DNA of 59,041 nucleotides from an uncultured Selenomonadales bacterium (GTDB lineage Bacteria; Bacillota; Negativicutes; Selenomonadales; Selenomonadaceae). This document shows positions 24,301-34,895 of this stretch, one piece after another. The translations under genes were made by a program, and so were the position numbers. Position 1 is the first letter of the stretch; each line of letters begins with the position of its first letter. A model generated the notes under the pieces. It was not told where the DNA came from. It saw only the letters and a program-made list of their open reading frames with translations, and did not search any database. Location of the stretch: contig CALFJB010000037.1 of NCBI GenBank assembly GCA_937877565.1, positions 1 to 59,041 on the forward strand. The letters run 5' to 3'.

Positions 24301-26226
24301 TTATTTATCGAAAGTTGACGCGGCAACAATGGAATCTGCGCCGTCAATATTTTCATTTTCAGTAGTTTGAATTTCGGTAACGTCAAATTTTTCTTCGGTA
24401 ATGTCGTCAAGCTCAAATTCATCAGTAACAAATTTATCGTCGTACATTAAATCCAAAGTTTTTGAATAAGTTTTAGTGGTAGTTTTACTGTTTGAATCAA
24501 TGAATGTGAGCTTTTGCCCTTTACCGCCTTTGATTGTGGCAGTACTTCCCGTACTCAATTTCAAAGTAAGGTCTTTATTGCTGAAAGAATATGAAGTTAT
24601 AGATGCACTTAAAATATTAAGTTTATCTTCACCCGCTTTGTAGTCGGTAATATAATTTTGACCTGGAGAATAAATATAAAACGTATCTTTACCTGCGCCG
24701 CCTGTCAATGTATTTTTACCAAGTCCGCCAACTAATAAATCATTACCATTTCCGCCATTTTATAAATCATTACCGTTACCGCCATTCAATAAATCATTGC
24801 CATTGTCGCCTGATAAGGTATCATTTCCATCATCGCCGTAAAGCCAATCATTACCGTTGCCGCCGTTGATTAAATCTGAACCCGCGCCGCCGCTAATTAC
24901 AATGTTTTTTGCATTTCCTTTATAATCTCTATTGTTAATGTAATCGTTACCTGCTCCGCCATTGATATAACTTTGATAACCTGAAGTATTTGTAATAGTA
25001 TCGTTGCCGTTACCGCCATTTATTGTACAGTAGTAATTGAAAGAAGAATATACACTGTCATTGCCGTCGCCTGCATTAATTAAGGCGTAATTACCATTTC
25101 CGCCGCCTGAAACTAAAGAATTTAAAATTGTGTCATCGCCTGCTCCGCCGTTAATTGTAACGTAAGTACCGCCGTTATTAACAATATAATCTGCTGAAGA
25201 TGTGCCACTAACTGCAGTGTTAGAATTTGTATTGTAGATTGGAAAAACATCGGCGGTTTGTTTTGCAAGATAGCGCAGGAGCATATAGCCGCTTGAATAA
25301 GTTGGACTGCTTACATTTGCAATAGTAGGAGTTGTATAATTAATAATTTCTTTTAACGCCGTTTCCAATTTTGAATAATTTCCGGCAAGTTCCAATAAAT
25401 CGTTTTTGCGTGTGTCGTCAATGCCGTGAGTAAGTTCTGCCATTCCTTCCAGAATAGTTCTTGGAAGTAATTTGCAGTAGTCAACATTTACATACATAAG
25501 AGCGTGAGTAAGTTCATGAGCAATATTGCGATCAAGATAACCTGCTTTAAAAACATTTGGGTTTCCGTTTTTATCTGAATTAGTGACGACATCATAATAC
25601 GACTGATTAATTTCTAAATTAAGCCCCGTAACAGTTTTACCGAGATAATCGTTTTGCGCAAAAGACGGGCTAACCTCTGCAATAATATCACCAAGTTTGT
25701 CTATAAATGTTACCGTCATTGTTTTGACTTTAGACGAATTTTGAAAACTGAAATTGTTGCCGTACGATTCTTTAATAAGATTAAGCGCGTCTTCAATCCA
25801 ATAACTTTTGAGAGCTTGCCAATAGCTTTTTTCTTTATCATTTAAATCCGAAAATTTTTTGTTGTTCCCAAGCTTAACCGTCAAATAACCTACAGTAAAA
25901 CTGTTGCCGGTAAAACTTGTGTCCAAAGTTTTGGTTTCCGGCACAATGCTTTCAGCAGTTTTTTCAGTTGCACCGCCTGCATCTTTGCCGGTAATTGCGC
26001 CGGTGTCATTATTACCTAAAATTATTCCACAATAATTTTTGAGAAAATCATCTGCATTTTTAGATTTTTTCTGATCGGCAAGCATTTTTTAAATAACGTC
26101 TTCAATGCTTGTAAATTTTGAACAAGCTGCAACCGCTTCATCAAGTGGCGAAGTACCAATAAATTTGGTTGTTTTATCCAGAGACGCCATAAACTTTTTT
26201 ATAACTTCCTGCGGTGTCATTGCCAT
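24301..26226 (-). pseudogene. RTX-type zinc metalloprotease gene with two in-frame TAA codons
   Basis: One frame of 642 codons runs from ATG 26226 (ribosome site GAAGGAGGG) to 24301 but is broken by TAA at 26091-26089 and at 24762-24760. The first piece, MAMTPQEVIKKFMASLDKTT, joins in frame to KNADDFLKNYCGIILGNNDTG. The middle holds a zincin site AHELTHALMYVN followed by EGMAELTHGID, giving HExxH plus a downstream Glu. RTX repeats follow (GGNGNDWLYGDDGNDTLSGD). The tail DLMYDDKFVTDEFELDDI is that of the other RTX genes. In the repeat copy next to the second stop, TTG stands where this one has TAA. Probably a recent pseudogene, with sequence error or readthrough as alternatives. A downstream start at 26085 could still give a 441-residue product. 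Confidence 0.75.
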
Positions 26227-26336
26227 AAAAAGCCCTCCTTCAAAAATTAAAAATTTTAATATCCCAATATATGGTACCACCCCCACCCCCACTGAAATTT
26301 ATCTGAAAAAAATCATTTTTAATCAAATTTTAATAA

Positions 26337-26368
26337 ATAAAAAATCCCGCCGATTTTTCAGCGGGTTT
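26337..26368 (-). terminator. Terminator of RTX gene 2
   Basis: On the minus strand AAACCCGC pairs with GCGGGATTT around a GAAAAATCG-type loop, followed by T6. Confidence 0.8.
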
Positions 26369-26386
26369 AATTTTTTTTATCAAATT

Positions 26387-29300
26387 TTATTTATCATCAT
26401 CAAAAGCTAAAATATTTTCGTCCTGTACAATTTCTGAAGTTTTATTTTGAATTTCTGTTACGTCAACTTTTTCTTCAGCAATATCATCAATTTCAAATTC
26501 ATCAGTAACAAAATTATCGTCGTAAAATAAATCTAGTGTCCGCGCATTGCTTGCAGTTTCTGAATAAATCTGTTTAGTAGTTTTGCCGCTTGAATCCGTA
26601 ACAGTAATTTTCTTTCCTGCCGCGTCGATAACTTTTAAATTGCCATTTTCAGTTTCAAAAATTAAATCTTTGTTGCTGTAACTTGTACTTGTAATTTCGC
26701 TTGAGAATTTAATTGTATCTTGCCCCGCCGTATAGTCAGTTATAACATCGTCGCCACTTTCATAAATGAAAATATCTTTACCCAAGCCGCCGGTTAAAGT
26801 ATCATCGCCTGCGCCGCCGTACAAAATATCATTGCCTGCATTGCCGGAAAGTGAATCATCGCCCGCGCCGCCAAAAATCGTATCTGCGCCCTTGCCGCCA
26901 AGAATTGTATTATTTTCAGCGTTGCCCGTAATATTCGCTGATTTTAAAATAGCGGAGGCGTTAATAGTTTTTATGTTTTCGTCGTAGTCTGTAGCTTGCA
27001 ATGAACCGCTAAAATTTTTTCCGAGCGTGAGCGTAGTTTTGTTTAAATCATAAACAAAATTATTATAGTAAATTGAATCGCCAATGGCAATTTCTTTGTC
27101 TGCGCCGTCTTTGACAGTCAAAGTACCGCTGCCAATTTTGAAAATCATATCTGAATCTTTAAACGACGCATTGGAAATTGTTCCCGACGTCAATTCGATT
27201 GTATCTTCTTCTGCCGTAAAATCTGTGATTACGTCTTTGCCTTCGCTGTAAACAAATTTATCTGCTCCATCGCCGCCGGTTAATGTGTCGTTACCTTTGC
27301 CGCCGGAAAGTGAATCGTCGCCCGCGCCGCCGTACAATACGTCATTACCTGCGCCGCTGTCAATTTCTATTGAATTGTTCCCCGCTGTAATTGTATTATT
27401 TTTGCCGTTTGCAACTATTTTGACATTCGCAACGGCGTCGGTTGCGTCTATCAATTCAGCCTTAGTCCCTGCCGTAATTGTTCCGCTTGCCGAAGAGGTT
27501 ATTGTCATTTCGGTAAGTTTTTGGTTGTAGACTGCAGATTCTGTATAAGTTTTGGTAAACTCTTCGTCAGACGAATCTATAACGGTAATTTTTTTACCTG
27601 CGCCGTCTTTTATTGTCAAAGTGCCGTCGCCAATAGTGAAAATTAAATCTGTATCGACAATTTCAAATTTATCGATTGTACCGCTTGAAATTTTAATTTT
27701 ATCTTTGTTTTCAGTATAGTCTGTGATAACGTCATTGCCACTTTCGTAAACAAAAACATCTTTACCGTCGCCGCCTGTCAAAGTGTCGTCACCTGCGCCG
27801 CCGTTCAGCGTATTTTTGCCAGAGCCGCCTTGAATACTGTTGTTATTGTCATTGGCAACAATTTGGAAAGTTTTTCTGGAGGCTGTAGCGTCAATGTTGA
27901 CAACTTCAGAATCGGCCGTAAGCGTACCAGTGAAATTGCTGTACATTTCCATTTCAGCCGTATCTTCATTGAAAACCGCGTTTTCTGAAAAAACTTGAGT
28001 GGTTATTTTACCTTCAGCGTCTTCAGTATGGATTTTTAGCCCCAATGCATCTTGAAAAGTAAATTTACCGTTGGCTGTAATAAATTGCACATTGTTACCT
28101 TTGATTTTGGTACTTGTTATTTGATTATCGGCAAATGAAACTAAAACCCCTGTATCATCGGCATCGGTATCGGAAAACGAATTTGCATTAGAAAAATTAT
28201 CGTAGTTTGAAAGTGTCCTGAGATTTAAATTGGTACTTTGGTTATAGGAGGAAGTAGCCTCATATGAATTATAAAAAGTTCCGAAATTCAAATTAGCTGT
28301 TCCGCCAATAAAATTTAAACGAGACGTAAGATTAGATTCTCTGTTGTAACTTGTTGCAGGTGTTCTGGAAATTGATATGTTGTTTACACCATTATTAAGG
28401 TAAACAACATCATTCGATAAAGAAATAAGGTTCGATTTTATTGCTAAGCCAATGGTATTTCTACCACCATTAATTTTTAAAGTGGAATTATTTCCGGAGC
28501 TTGTAATTATATTTTTTCCGCCGCCAACGGTAACATTTGACGAATTGCCGCTAAGTTCAAGGGTATTTGTACCGCCGCCAAGATCAATATTTGCAATGTC
28601 GCCGCTAAGTTTAATGGTATTTGTTGCAACGGTTCGGGAAATTGCATCGATTTTGAGACTGAAACCTTCACCTGTACTGGTAATTTCATTTTCGCCTCTG
28701 CTAATTGCCAACCGTGCTTTTCTGCCGGAAATTGTAAGATTATTTTCGCCGCCGCCAACGGTAACAATGGACGAATCGCCGCTAAGCTCAACGGTATTTG
28801 TGCCGCCGCCAAGATCAATATTTGCATTGTCGCCGCTAAGCTCAACGGTATTTGTACCGCCGCCAAGATTGATATTTGCATTTGCGCCGCTGATTTGTAA
28901 TTCAGTTTCTGCTATTAATTTGTTAATTACATTAACTTCGAGATTTAATCCGTCACCTGTGCTTGTAATTTTACTTTTTCCGCCGCCAATGGTAACACTT
29001 GACGAATCGCCGCTAAGCTCAAGGGTATTTGTGCCGCCGCCGATTTCTACTTTTGCATTGTCGCCGCTACTTTTCAATTCAGTTGTTACGCCTAACTGTT
29101 TAGTTGCCTCAATTACGAGATTTAATGCGTCAGATTCACTTGTAATTTGATTTTGACCGCCGCCAACGGTAACACTTGACGAAACGCCGCTAAGCTCAAG
29201 GGTATTTTTACCGTCGCCAAGATTAATATTTGCATTGTCGCCGGAGCTTGTGAGATTATTTGTACCGCCGCTAATTTCCAACTGTGCATTTTCGCCGGAA

Positions 29301-30817
29301 CTGGTAACTGTGTTTTCGCCGCCGCCAATATTCATTTCGGTATTGTTGCCGCTGTCAGTCAGTGAATTAACTCCTGCGTTTATTTGCGCTGTCAGGTTAT
29401 CGCCGGAATTTGTAAAACTTTTCGGGGTAGAATCCGAGCCTTCAACAGAATCAAACACAATCACTTTACTAAAAATAACATCATTGCTTTCAAGCTTTAA
29501 TTTGTAAATCGAATCTGAAATAGTGATTGAGGAATTATTTTTATCATATGCAACGTCTTTGCCTGTAACGCTTAAAATTTGCCCTTGTGTGTCAAATTTT
29601 ACAGTAACTTCAACATTATCAATTTCATAAGTTGCACTTTCCAAAGTTTCAGTAACAGTATCATTGCTAAGGCTTGCCGAATATGTTTTATTGCCTATTG
29701 TAAGTTTGCCGTCTGAATAGGTAACGCCTTCGCCCGTTACGCTTTGCAATTCATATTTGCCGTTGTAAGTGAAAGTAACTTCAACGCCGTTAATCGTCTT
29801 TGTGTAAACTGCTGATTGTAAAATTTCAGTAACTTCATCGTTTGCAAGCGTCTCCGAATATGTTTTAACTTTGCCGCTTGTCGTAACGGTAAATTGGTTG
29901 TTGTCTGAATCGTAAGTAACGCCGGTACCGCTTACATCTTTCAAAGCACTTGTTGAGGCGTCGAAAGTGAAAGTAACTTCCACGCCGTCAATTTCCTTTG
30001 TTTTGGTTATTTCAGTAACTTCTTCACCAACTGTATAAGTGCCGCCGTTATTGGTAACTTTATAACCTTCAGCAATGGTAACTCCTGAAATTGCGGAAAC
30101 ATCTTGATTGAAAGTGCCGCCGCTGATTGTTACCGGGTATCCGCGGTTTAAAATTGCCTCAGTACCGCCTGTAAAATTACCACCGCTAATTGTTACTGTA
30201 CCGTATTCGCTGTTAATGGCAGAAGTGTTGCCTGTAAAAGTACCCCCGCTAATTGTTAATGTGTTGGTGGTGTAAATGACATGAGCACCGCTTTTAAAAG
30301 TACCGCTGCTGATTGTCAATGTACCGTAGTTGTCAATGACAGCACCCATACCATTGGTATTTTCAATCTTGCCGCCTGTGCCGCTGTCTGTTACAGTTAA
30401 ATCTACATAAGTTTTGACTAAGCAGCTTGAATTGCCGCTGATTGTATGTCCATTCAAATCAAGCGTTATTGTTTTTGAGATTTCAATAGTACTGCTAACA
30501 TCGGTAATATTTGCAAGCATTTGGATTGTATCGCCGTCACTTGCCGCCGCTATTGCGTCTGTAAGGCTTGCGTATGTGGTATTGCCAATCTTGCAAACAG
30601 GTTCAAATTCATCAACAATAGAAATTATTAATGTTTCGGTGTTGTAAAAGTCAATAGGATTGATAATGTCGGTAATATCGTCGCCCGCGCTTTCACTATT
30701 AATAGCAGTTATACGCGTATCAAATGAAGAGACTTCGTAAGCGGCGAACTTTTGTAAATCAAATTGCAAAGTGTTGCGCCCAGTTTTGGAAATTGGTTTA
30801 ACTGTGCGATTTTTCAT
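26387..30817 (-). CDS. RTX-repeat protein 2, large beta-helical adhesin-like
   Basis: A 1476-residue acidic extracellular protein. Order of parts: the N-terminal motif TLQFDLQKFAA (about residues 17-27), then a beta-helix of the ISGGTFTGNTSAI kind (110-230), then three to four copies of a module ending TYSASLSNDTVTETLESA (230-440). A long repeat tract of LELSGDSSSVTVGGG type follows (470-800), and three RTX blocks (GGAGDDTLTGGDGKDVF) with linker modules. It closes with the tail DDNFVTDEFEIDDI. ATG 30817 follows GAGGGG. A segment of about 455 bp near the 3' end is identical to RTX gene 3. Probably exported by a type I system encoded elsewhere. Confidence 0.87.
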   Translation of the reverse strand: MKNRTVKPISKTGRNTLQFDLQKFAAYEVSSFDTRITAINSESAGDDITDIINPIDFYNTETLIISIVDEFEPVCKIGNTTYASLTDAIAAASDGDTIQMLANITDVSSTIEISKTITLDLNGHTISGNSSCLVKTYVDLTVTDSGTGGKIENTNGMGAVIDNYGTLTISSGTFKSGAHVIYTTNTLTISGGTFTGNTSAINSEYGTVTISGGNFTGGTEAILNRGYPVTISGGTFNQDVSAISGVTIAEGYKVTNNGGTYTVGEEVTEITKTKEIDGVEVTFTFDASTSALKDVSGTGVTYDSDNNQFTVTTSGKVKTYSETLANDEVTEILQSAVYTKTINGVEVTFTYNGKYELQSVTGEGVTYSDGKLTIGNKTYSASLSNDTVTETLESATYEIDNVEVTVKFDTQGQILSVTGKDVAYDKNNSSITISDSIYKLKLESNDVIFSKVIVFDSVEGSDSTPKSFTNSGDNLTAQINAGVNSLTDSGNNTEMNIGGGENTVTSSGENAQLEISGGTNNLTSSGDNANINLGDGKNTLELSGVSSSVTVGGGQNQITSESDALNLVIEATKQLGVTTELKSSGDNAKVEIGGGTNTLELSGDSSSVTIGGGKSKITSTGDGLNLEVNVINKLIAETELQISGANANINLGGGTNTVELSGDNANIDLGGGTNTVELSGDSSIVTVGGGENNLTISGRKARLAISRGENEITSTGEGFSLKIDAISRTVATNTIKLSGDIANIDLGGGTNTLELSGNSSNVTVGGGKNIITSSGNNSTLKINGGRNTIGLAIKSNLISLSNDVVYLNNGVNNISISRTPATSYNRESNLTSRLNFIGGTANLNFGTFYNSYEATSSYNQSTNLNLRTLSNYDNFSNANSFSDTDADDTGVLVSFADNQITSTKIKGNNVQFITANGKFTFQDALGLKIHTEDAEGKITTQVFSENAVFNEDTAEMEMYSNFTGTLTADSEVVNIDATASRKTFQIVANDNNNSIQGGSGKNTLNGGAGDDTLTGGDGKDVFVYESGNDVITDYTENKDKIKISSGTIDKFEIVDTDLIFTIGDGTLTIKDGAGKKITVIDSSDEEFTKTYTESAVYNQKLTEMTITSSASGTITAGTKAELIDATDAVANVKIVANGKNNTITAGNNSIEIDSGAGNDVLYGGAGDDSLSGGKGNDTLTGGDGADKFVYSEGKDVITDFTAEEDTIELTSGTISNASFKDSDMIFKIGSGTLTVKDGADKEIAIGDSIYYNNFVYDLNKTTLTLGKNFSGSLQATDYDENIKTINASAILKSANITGNAENNTILGGKGADTIFGGAGDDSLSGNAGNDILYGGAGDDTLTGGLGKDIFIYESGDDVITDYTAGQDTIKFSSEITSTSYSNKDLIFETENGNLKVIDAAGKKITVTDSSGKTTKQIYSETASNARTLDLFYDDNFVTDEFEIDDIAEEKVDVTEIQNKTSEIVQDENILAFDDDK

Positions 30818-30912
30818 TGTTATCTTTCCCCTCTTCAATAATTCTTCAAATAATATATCGAAACAAGTATACTTAAATTTAACTGAAATTCAAATAAAAA
30901 TTTCTTTACCAC

Positions 30913-30941
30913 AAAAAAACGGCAGATAAATTTCTGCCGCT
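30913..30941 (-). terminator. Terminator of RTX gene 3
   Basis: On the minus strand CGGCAGAAATTTATCTGCCG forms a hairpin and is followed by seven T. Confidence 0.9.
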
Positions 30942-30949
30942 TTGCAAAA

Positions 30950-33900
30950 TTATTTTTCGTCCGAATAAGAAATTGTCGGCTGATTAAGTTCATCTGTTTC
31001 AGCAGTTTGAATTTCTGTAACGTCAACTTTTTCTTCAGCAATATCATCAATTTCAAATTCATCTGTAACAAAATTATCGTCGTAAAATAAATCTAGTGTC
31101 CGCGCATTGCTTGCAGTTTCTGAATAAATCTGTTTAGTAGTTTTGCCGCTTGAATCCGTAACAGTAATTTTCTTTCCTGCCGCGTCGATAACTTTTAAAT
31201 TGCCATTTTCAGTTTCAAAAATTAAATCTTTGTTGCTGTAACTTGTACTTGTAATTTCGCTTGAGAATTTAATTGTATCTTGCCCCGCCGTATAGTCAGT
31301 TATAACATCGTCGCCACTTTCATAAATGAAAATATCTTTACCCAAGCCGCCGGTTAAAGTATCATCGCCTGCGCCGCCGTACAAAATATCATTGCCTGCA
31401 TTGCCGGAAAGTGAATCATCGCCCGCGCCGCCAAAAATCGTATCTGCGCCCTTGCCGCCAAGAATTGTATTATTTTCAGCGTTGCCCGTAATATTCGCTG
31501 ATTTTAAAATAGCGGAGGCGTCAATAGTTTTTATATTTTCGTCGTAGTCTGTAGCTTGCAATGAACCGCTAAAATTTTTTCCGAGCGTGGCGGTGGTTTT
31601 ATTTAAATCATATACTAAATTGTTATAGTAAATTGAATCGCCAATGGCAATTTCTTTATTCGTGGCGTCTTTAATTGTCAAGGAGCCGCTGCCAATTTTG
31701 AAAATCATATCTGAATTTTTAAACGACGCATTGGAAATTGTTCCCGCCGTCAATTCGATTGTATCTTCTTCCGCCGTAAAATCTGTGATAACGTCTTTGC
31801 CTTCGCTGTAAACAAATTTATCTGATCCATCGCCGCCGGTTAATGTGTCATTGCCGGAACCGCCGGAAAGTGAATCGTCGCCCGCGTCGCCAAAAATTAT
31901 ATCGTTGCCTGCGTTGCCAAGTAAGCTGTCGTCATCCGTGCCGCCATAAAGTGTATCATTGCCCGCGCCACCATAAATTAAATCATTGCCGCCGTTGCCT
32001 CTTAACGTTGACGCTTTACCGCCGCCTTCAATCGTGTTATCTAAATTGTTGCCGACAATGTCAAGCGTTTTCCTTGTTGCCGTTGCATCAACTTTTTCAA
32101 CCGTTTCATCAACAACAATTTCGCCGCTTGCTATACTTTTCAAAGTCATAGTGGTGTTATTTTCGTCGTAATCAGCATTGTTGGATTTATAAATTTTGGT
32201 TTCATCGCCAACTGTAATTTTTTTGCCGCTGCCATTTTGAACGGTAATTTCGCCACTGTTCGTTGTGAAAATAACGTCATTGCCGCTGATACTTGTTTTT
32301 GTTATCGTTACACCAACGAGGCTGATTTTATCGCTGTCTTCAACGTAATTTATAATAACATCGTTGCCGCCTTCGTGTACAAAAACATTTTCGCCGTTGC
32401 CGCCATAAATTGTATTGTAACCTTTGCCGCCGCTAATTGTATTGTTGGTTGAATCTGCTGACAGGCTGACAATGTCATTGCCGTTGCCGCCGTTAATCGT
32501 AGCCGAGCCGCCGGTATTTAAAATTGTATCGTGACCAATTCCGCCATCAATTAAAACTTTGTCGCCGCTGTTTGTAATTGAATCATTGCCATAATCGCCG
32601 TAAATCGTGGCAGTACCGCCCGCGTTTGTAATTATATCGTTGTCAGAGCCGCCGTTGATTGAAACGTTATCGCCGGTATTTGAAATTGAATCTGCGCCGT
32701 AGCTGCCGTCAATCGTAACTTCTATATAACGGTTGTCAATGGTATCACTGCCGGAGCCGCCGTGTATCGAAACATTTTCTCTTTCGTTGAAAATGGAGTC
32801 GTTGCCTTCGCCGCCACCTATCGTTACATTTTTGACATAATTTTTAATTGTGTCGTTACCTGCGCCCGCTAAAATTGAAGTATATTTGCCGTCGTTAGAA
32901 ATAGAATCTGCGCCACTTCCTGCATTTATCGTGACACTTTCGGCGGAATTGTAAATTTCATCTTCGCCACTACCGCCATAAATTGAAACATCAGCACCGC
33001 TATTTTGAATTGAATCGTTGCCATAGTAACCGTTAATCGTGACATTTGACGCGGTATTTTCTACTGTATCATCGCCATAGCTGCCATCAATCGAAACATT
33101 TGTATCGCTATTTTTGATTGAGTCGTTGCCACTGCCGCCGGTAATCGTTACATTTGACGCGGTATTTTCAACAATATCATCGCCATAGCCGCCATTGATT
33201 GAAACTTTTGATCCGCTGTTTGTAATGAAATCGTTGCCGCTTTTGCTGTTGATTGTGACATTTGATCCGCGATTTTCGATATTATCTTCAGATGAATTGC
33301 CATTAACCGTTGTATTATTTTTGGCGTTAAAAATTCCGTCTGCCGCAATTTCTGAATATGTTATTTCGTCGTTGGATAAAGTTATTGTATAGTTTTTAGT
33401 TCCAACTATAAGCACTTCGTTTTCATAGGTAACGCCGTCGCCTTCAACGCTTTGCAATTCATTTTTGCCGTTGTAAGTGAAAGTAACTTCAACGCCGTTA
33501 ATAGTCTTTGTGTAAACCGCTGATTCTAAAGTTTCAGTAACAGTATCATTGGCAAGCTTCGCCGAATATGTTTTGTTTCCGATTGTAAATTTGCCGTCAG
33601 CAAAAGTAACGCCCGTACCTGTGACGCTTTGCAATTCATTTTTGCCGTTGTAAGTGAAAGTAACTTCTACGCCGTCAATAGTTTTTGTGTAAACTGCTGA
33701 TTCTAAAGTTTCAGTAACTGTATCATTGCTAAGGCTTGCAGAATAAGTTTTGTTGCCGATTGTAAATTTGCCGTCAGCAAAAGTAACGCCCGTACCTGTA
33801 ACATTTTGCAAAACGCTTGATCCATTGTAAGTCAAAGTAACTTCTACGCCGTCAATAGTTTTTGTGTAAGTTGCACTTTCCAGAGTTTCAGTTACAGTAT

Positions 33901-34730
33901 CATTGCTAAGGCTTGCAGAATAAGTTTTAGTTTTTCCGCTTGAAGTAATGGTAAATTGATTGTTGTTTAAATTGTAAGAAACGCCCGTACCGCTTGCATT
34001 TTTCAAATTGTTGCTTGAGGCGTCAAAAGTCAAAGTAACTGAAACGCCGTCGATTGTCTTTGTCTTAGTTATGTCGGTAATTACTTCTTCGTAGGTTATG
34101 CTGTCCTTCGTGCCGCTGAAAGTGTATTCAGTGCCGTTGAGTGTAACTTTGCCATTAGATAAAGCAGTACCGTTTACCGTTGCAAGGTTGCCGCTGCTGT
34201 CGAACGTAACAGAATAAGTATTACCGCCTATCGTGATTGTGTAAATCGTCGTCGATGTTTCTACCGTTCCGACGGTACCATCACTTGTAGGAAGTGTTGT
34301 ACCATTTACTTGAATACTGCTAAGGCTCATTCTGTTAGTGGTAGGTGTAGCACCGTCTTTCTCTATTGTGTAGGAATTGTTTTCGGTATCGAATGTAACG
34401 CTTATTGATGCTGCACCTACTTCAGCTGTACGATAGCCGGTGCAGGTAAATTTGTTACCGTCTACAGTTACTGATAAGCCTCCTGCATAACTTAAAGTCG
34501 TTGCGCTACCTGTTATTGTACCGTTGCTGTAAGTGCCTGTGAAGGTATCCACGGAACCGCCGGTGTATGCTAATGCGATAACAATCGTGCTACCCTGCTT
34601 TAATGCGTCTGCCAATGTCACCTCTACTTTTGTTTGATTCGGAGTTACAGTTGTAGCGGCGAACCTCTGCAAATCAAATAACAAAGTATCGCCCCCCCCC
34701 TAAAAATGGCGTAACTACGCGCTTTTTCAT
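30950..34730 (-). CDS. RTX-repeat protein 3, frameshifted at a poly-G tract (phase-variable, OFF)
   Basis: The start region (ATG 34730, ATGAAAAAGCGCGTAGTT) aligns with that of RTX gene 2 but reaches a run of nine G (coding strand). In this state translation stops after 18 codons. With eight G the frame would read GGGDTLLFDLQRFAATT and continue to 30950, giving 1259 residues. The remaining open frame, from TTG 34684, encodes 1244 residues. It has N-terminal domains, four DGVEVTFTYNGK modules, and a long tract of 19-residue units of the GSGNDSIKNSDTNVSIDG kind. RTX blocks and the tail DDNFVTDEFEIDDI follow. Slipped-strand phase variation is inferred. A low level of re-initiation at 34684 is possible. 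Confidence 0.85.
34692..34700 (-). repeat. Homopolymer tract C9 (G9 on the coding strand)
   Basis: Nine C in a row on the plus strand inside codons 11-13 of RTX gene 3. It is the longest G/C run in the window and sits exactly where the reading frame breaks. Confidence 0.95.
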
Positions 34731-34836
34731 AGTTATCTTCCCTTTCTTAATCAATTATTAACAAATATATATCGAAAGAATTATACTAAAATTTAAATGA
34801 AAGTCAAATAATTTGTCGCGCAGGTTATCAAAAAAC

Positions 34837-34865
34837 TTGCCGCGCTATTTTTTTTATGATAAACT
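34837..34865 (+). promoter_or_regulatory. Promoter of gyrB
   Basis: TTGCCG 34837-34842 and TAAACT 34860-34865 with a 17-base spacer, 30 bases before the GTG start. Confidence 0.6.
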
Positions 34866-34895
34866 TTCTGCGCTTAATTTAATGGAGGTAATATT

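Noticed and set aside
26268..26292. Third phase-variation tract (CCACCCCCACCCCCAC) before the RTX metalloprotease
   Set aside because: The run is interrupted by A, lies upstream of the ribosome site rather than in the coding part, and no frame depends on it.
28452..29150. Long plus-strand frame of 232 codons opposite RTX gene 2
   Set aside because: It is the antisense of a repetitive GGG/LSGD tract, so stops are absent by composition. The Pro/Leu/Val-rich repeat product and lack of a ribosome site show that it is a shadow. Similar shadows lie opposite the other RTX genes.
24301..34730. Diversity-generating retroelement acting on the RTX genes
   Set aside because: No reverse transcriptase gene and no template/variable repeat pair with adenine-specific changes was seen.
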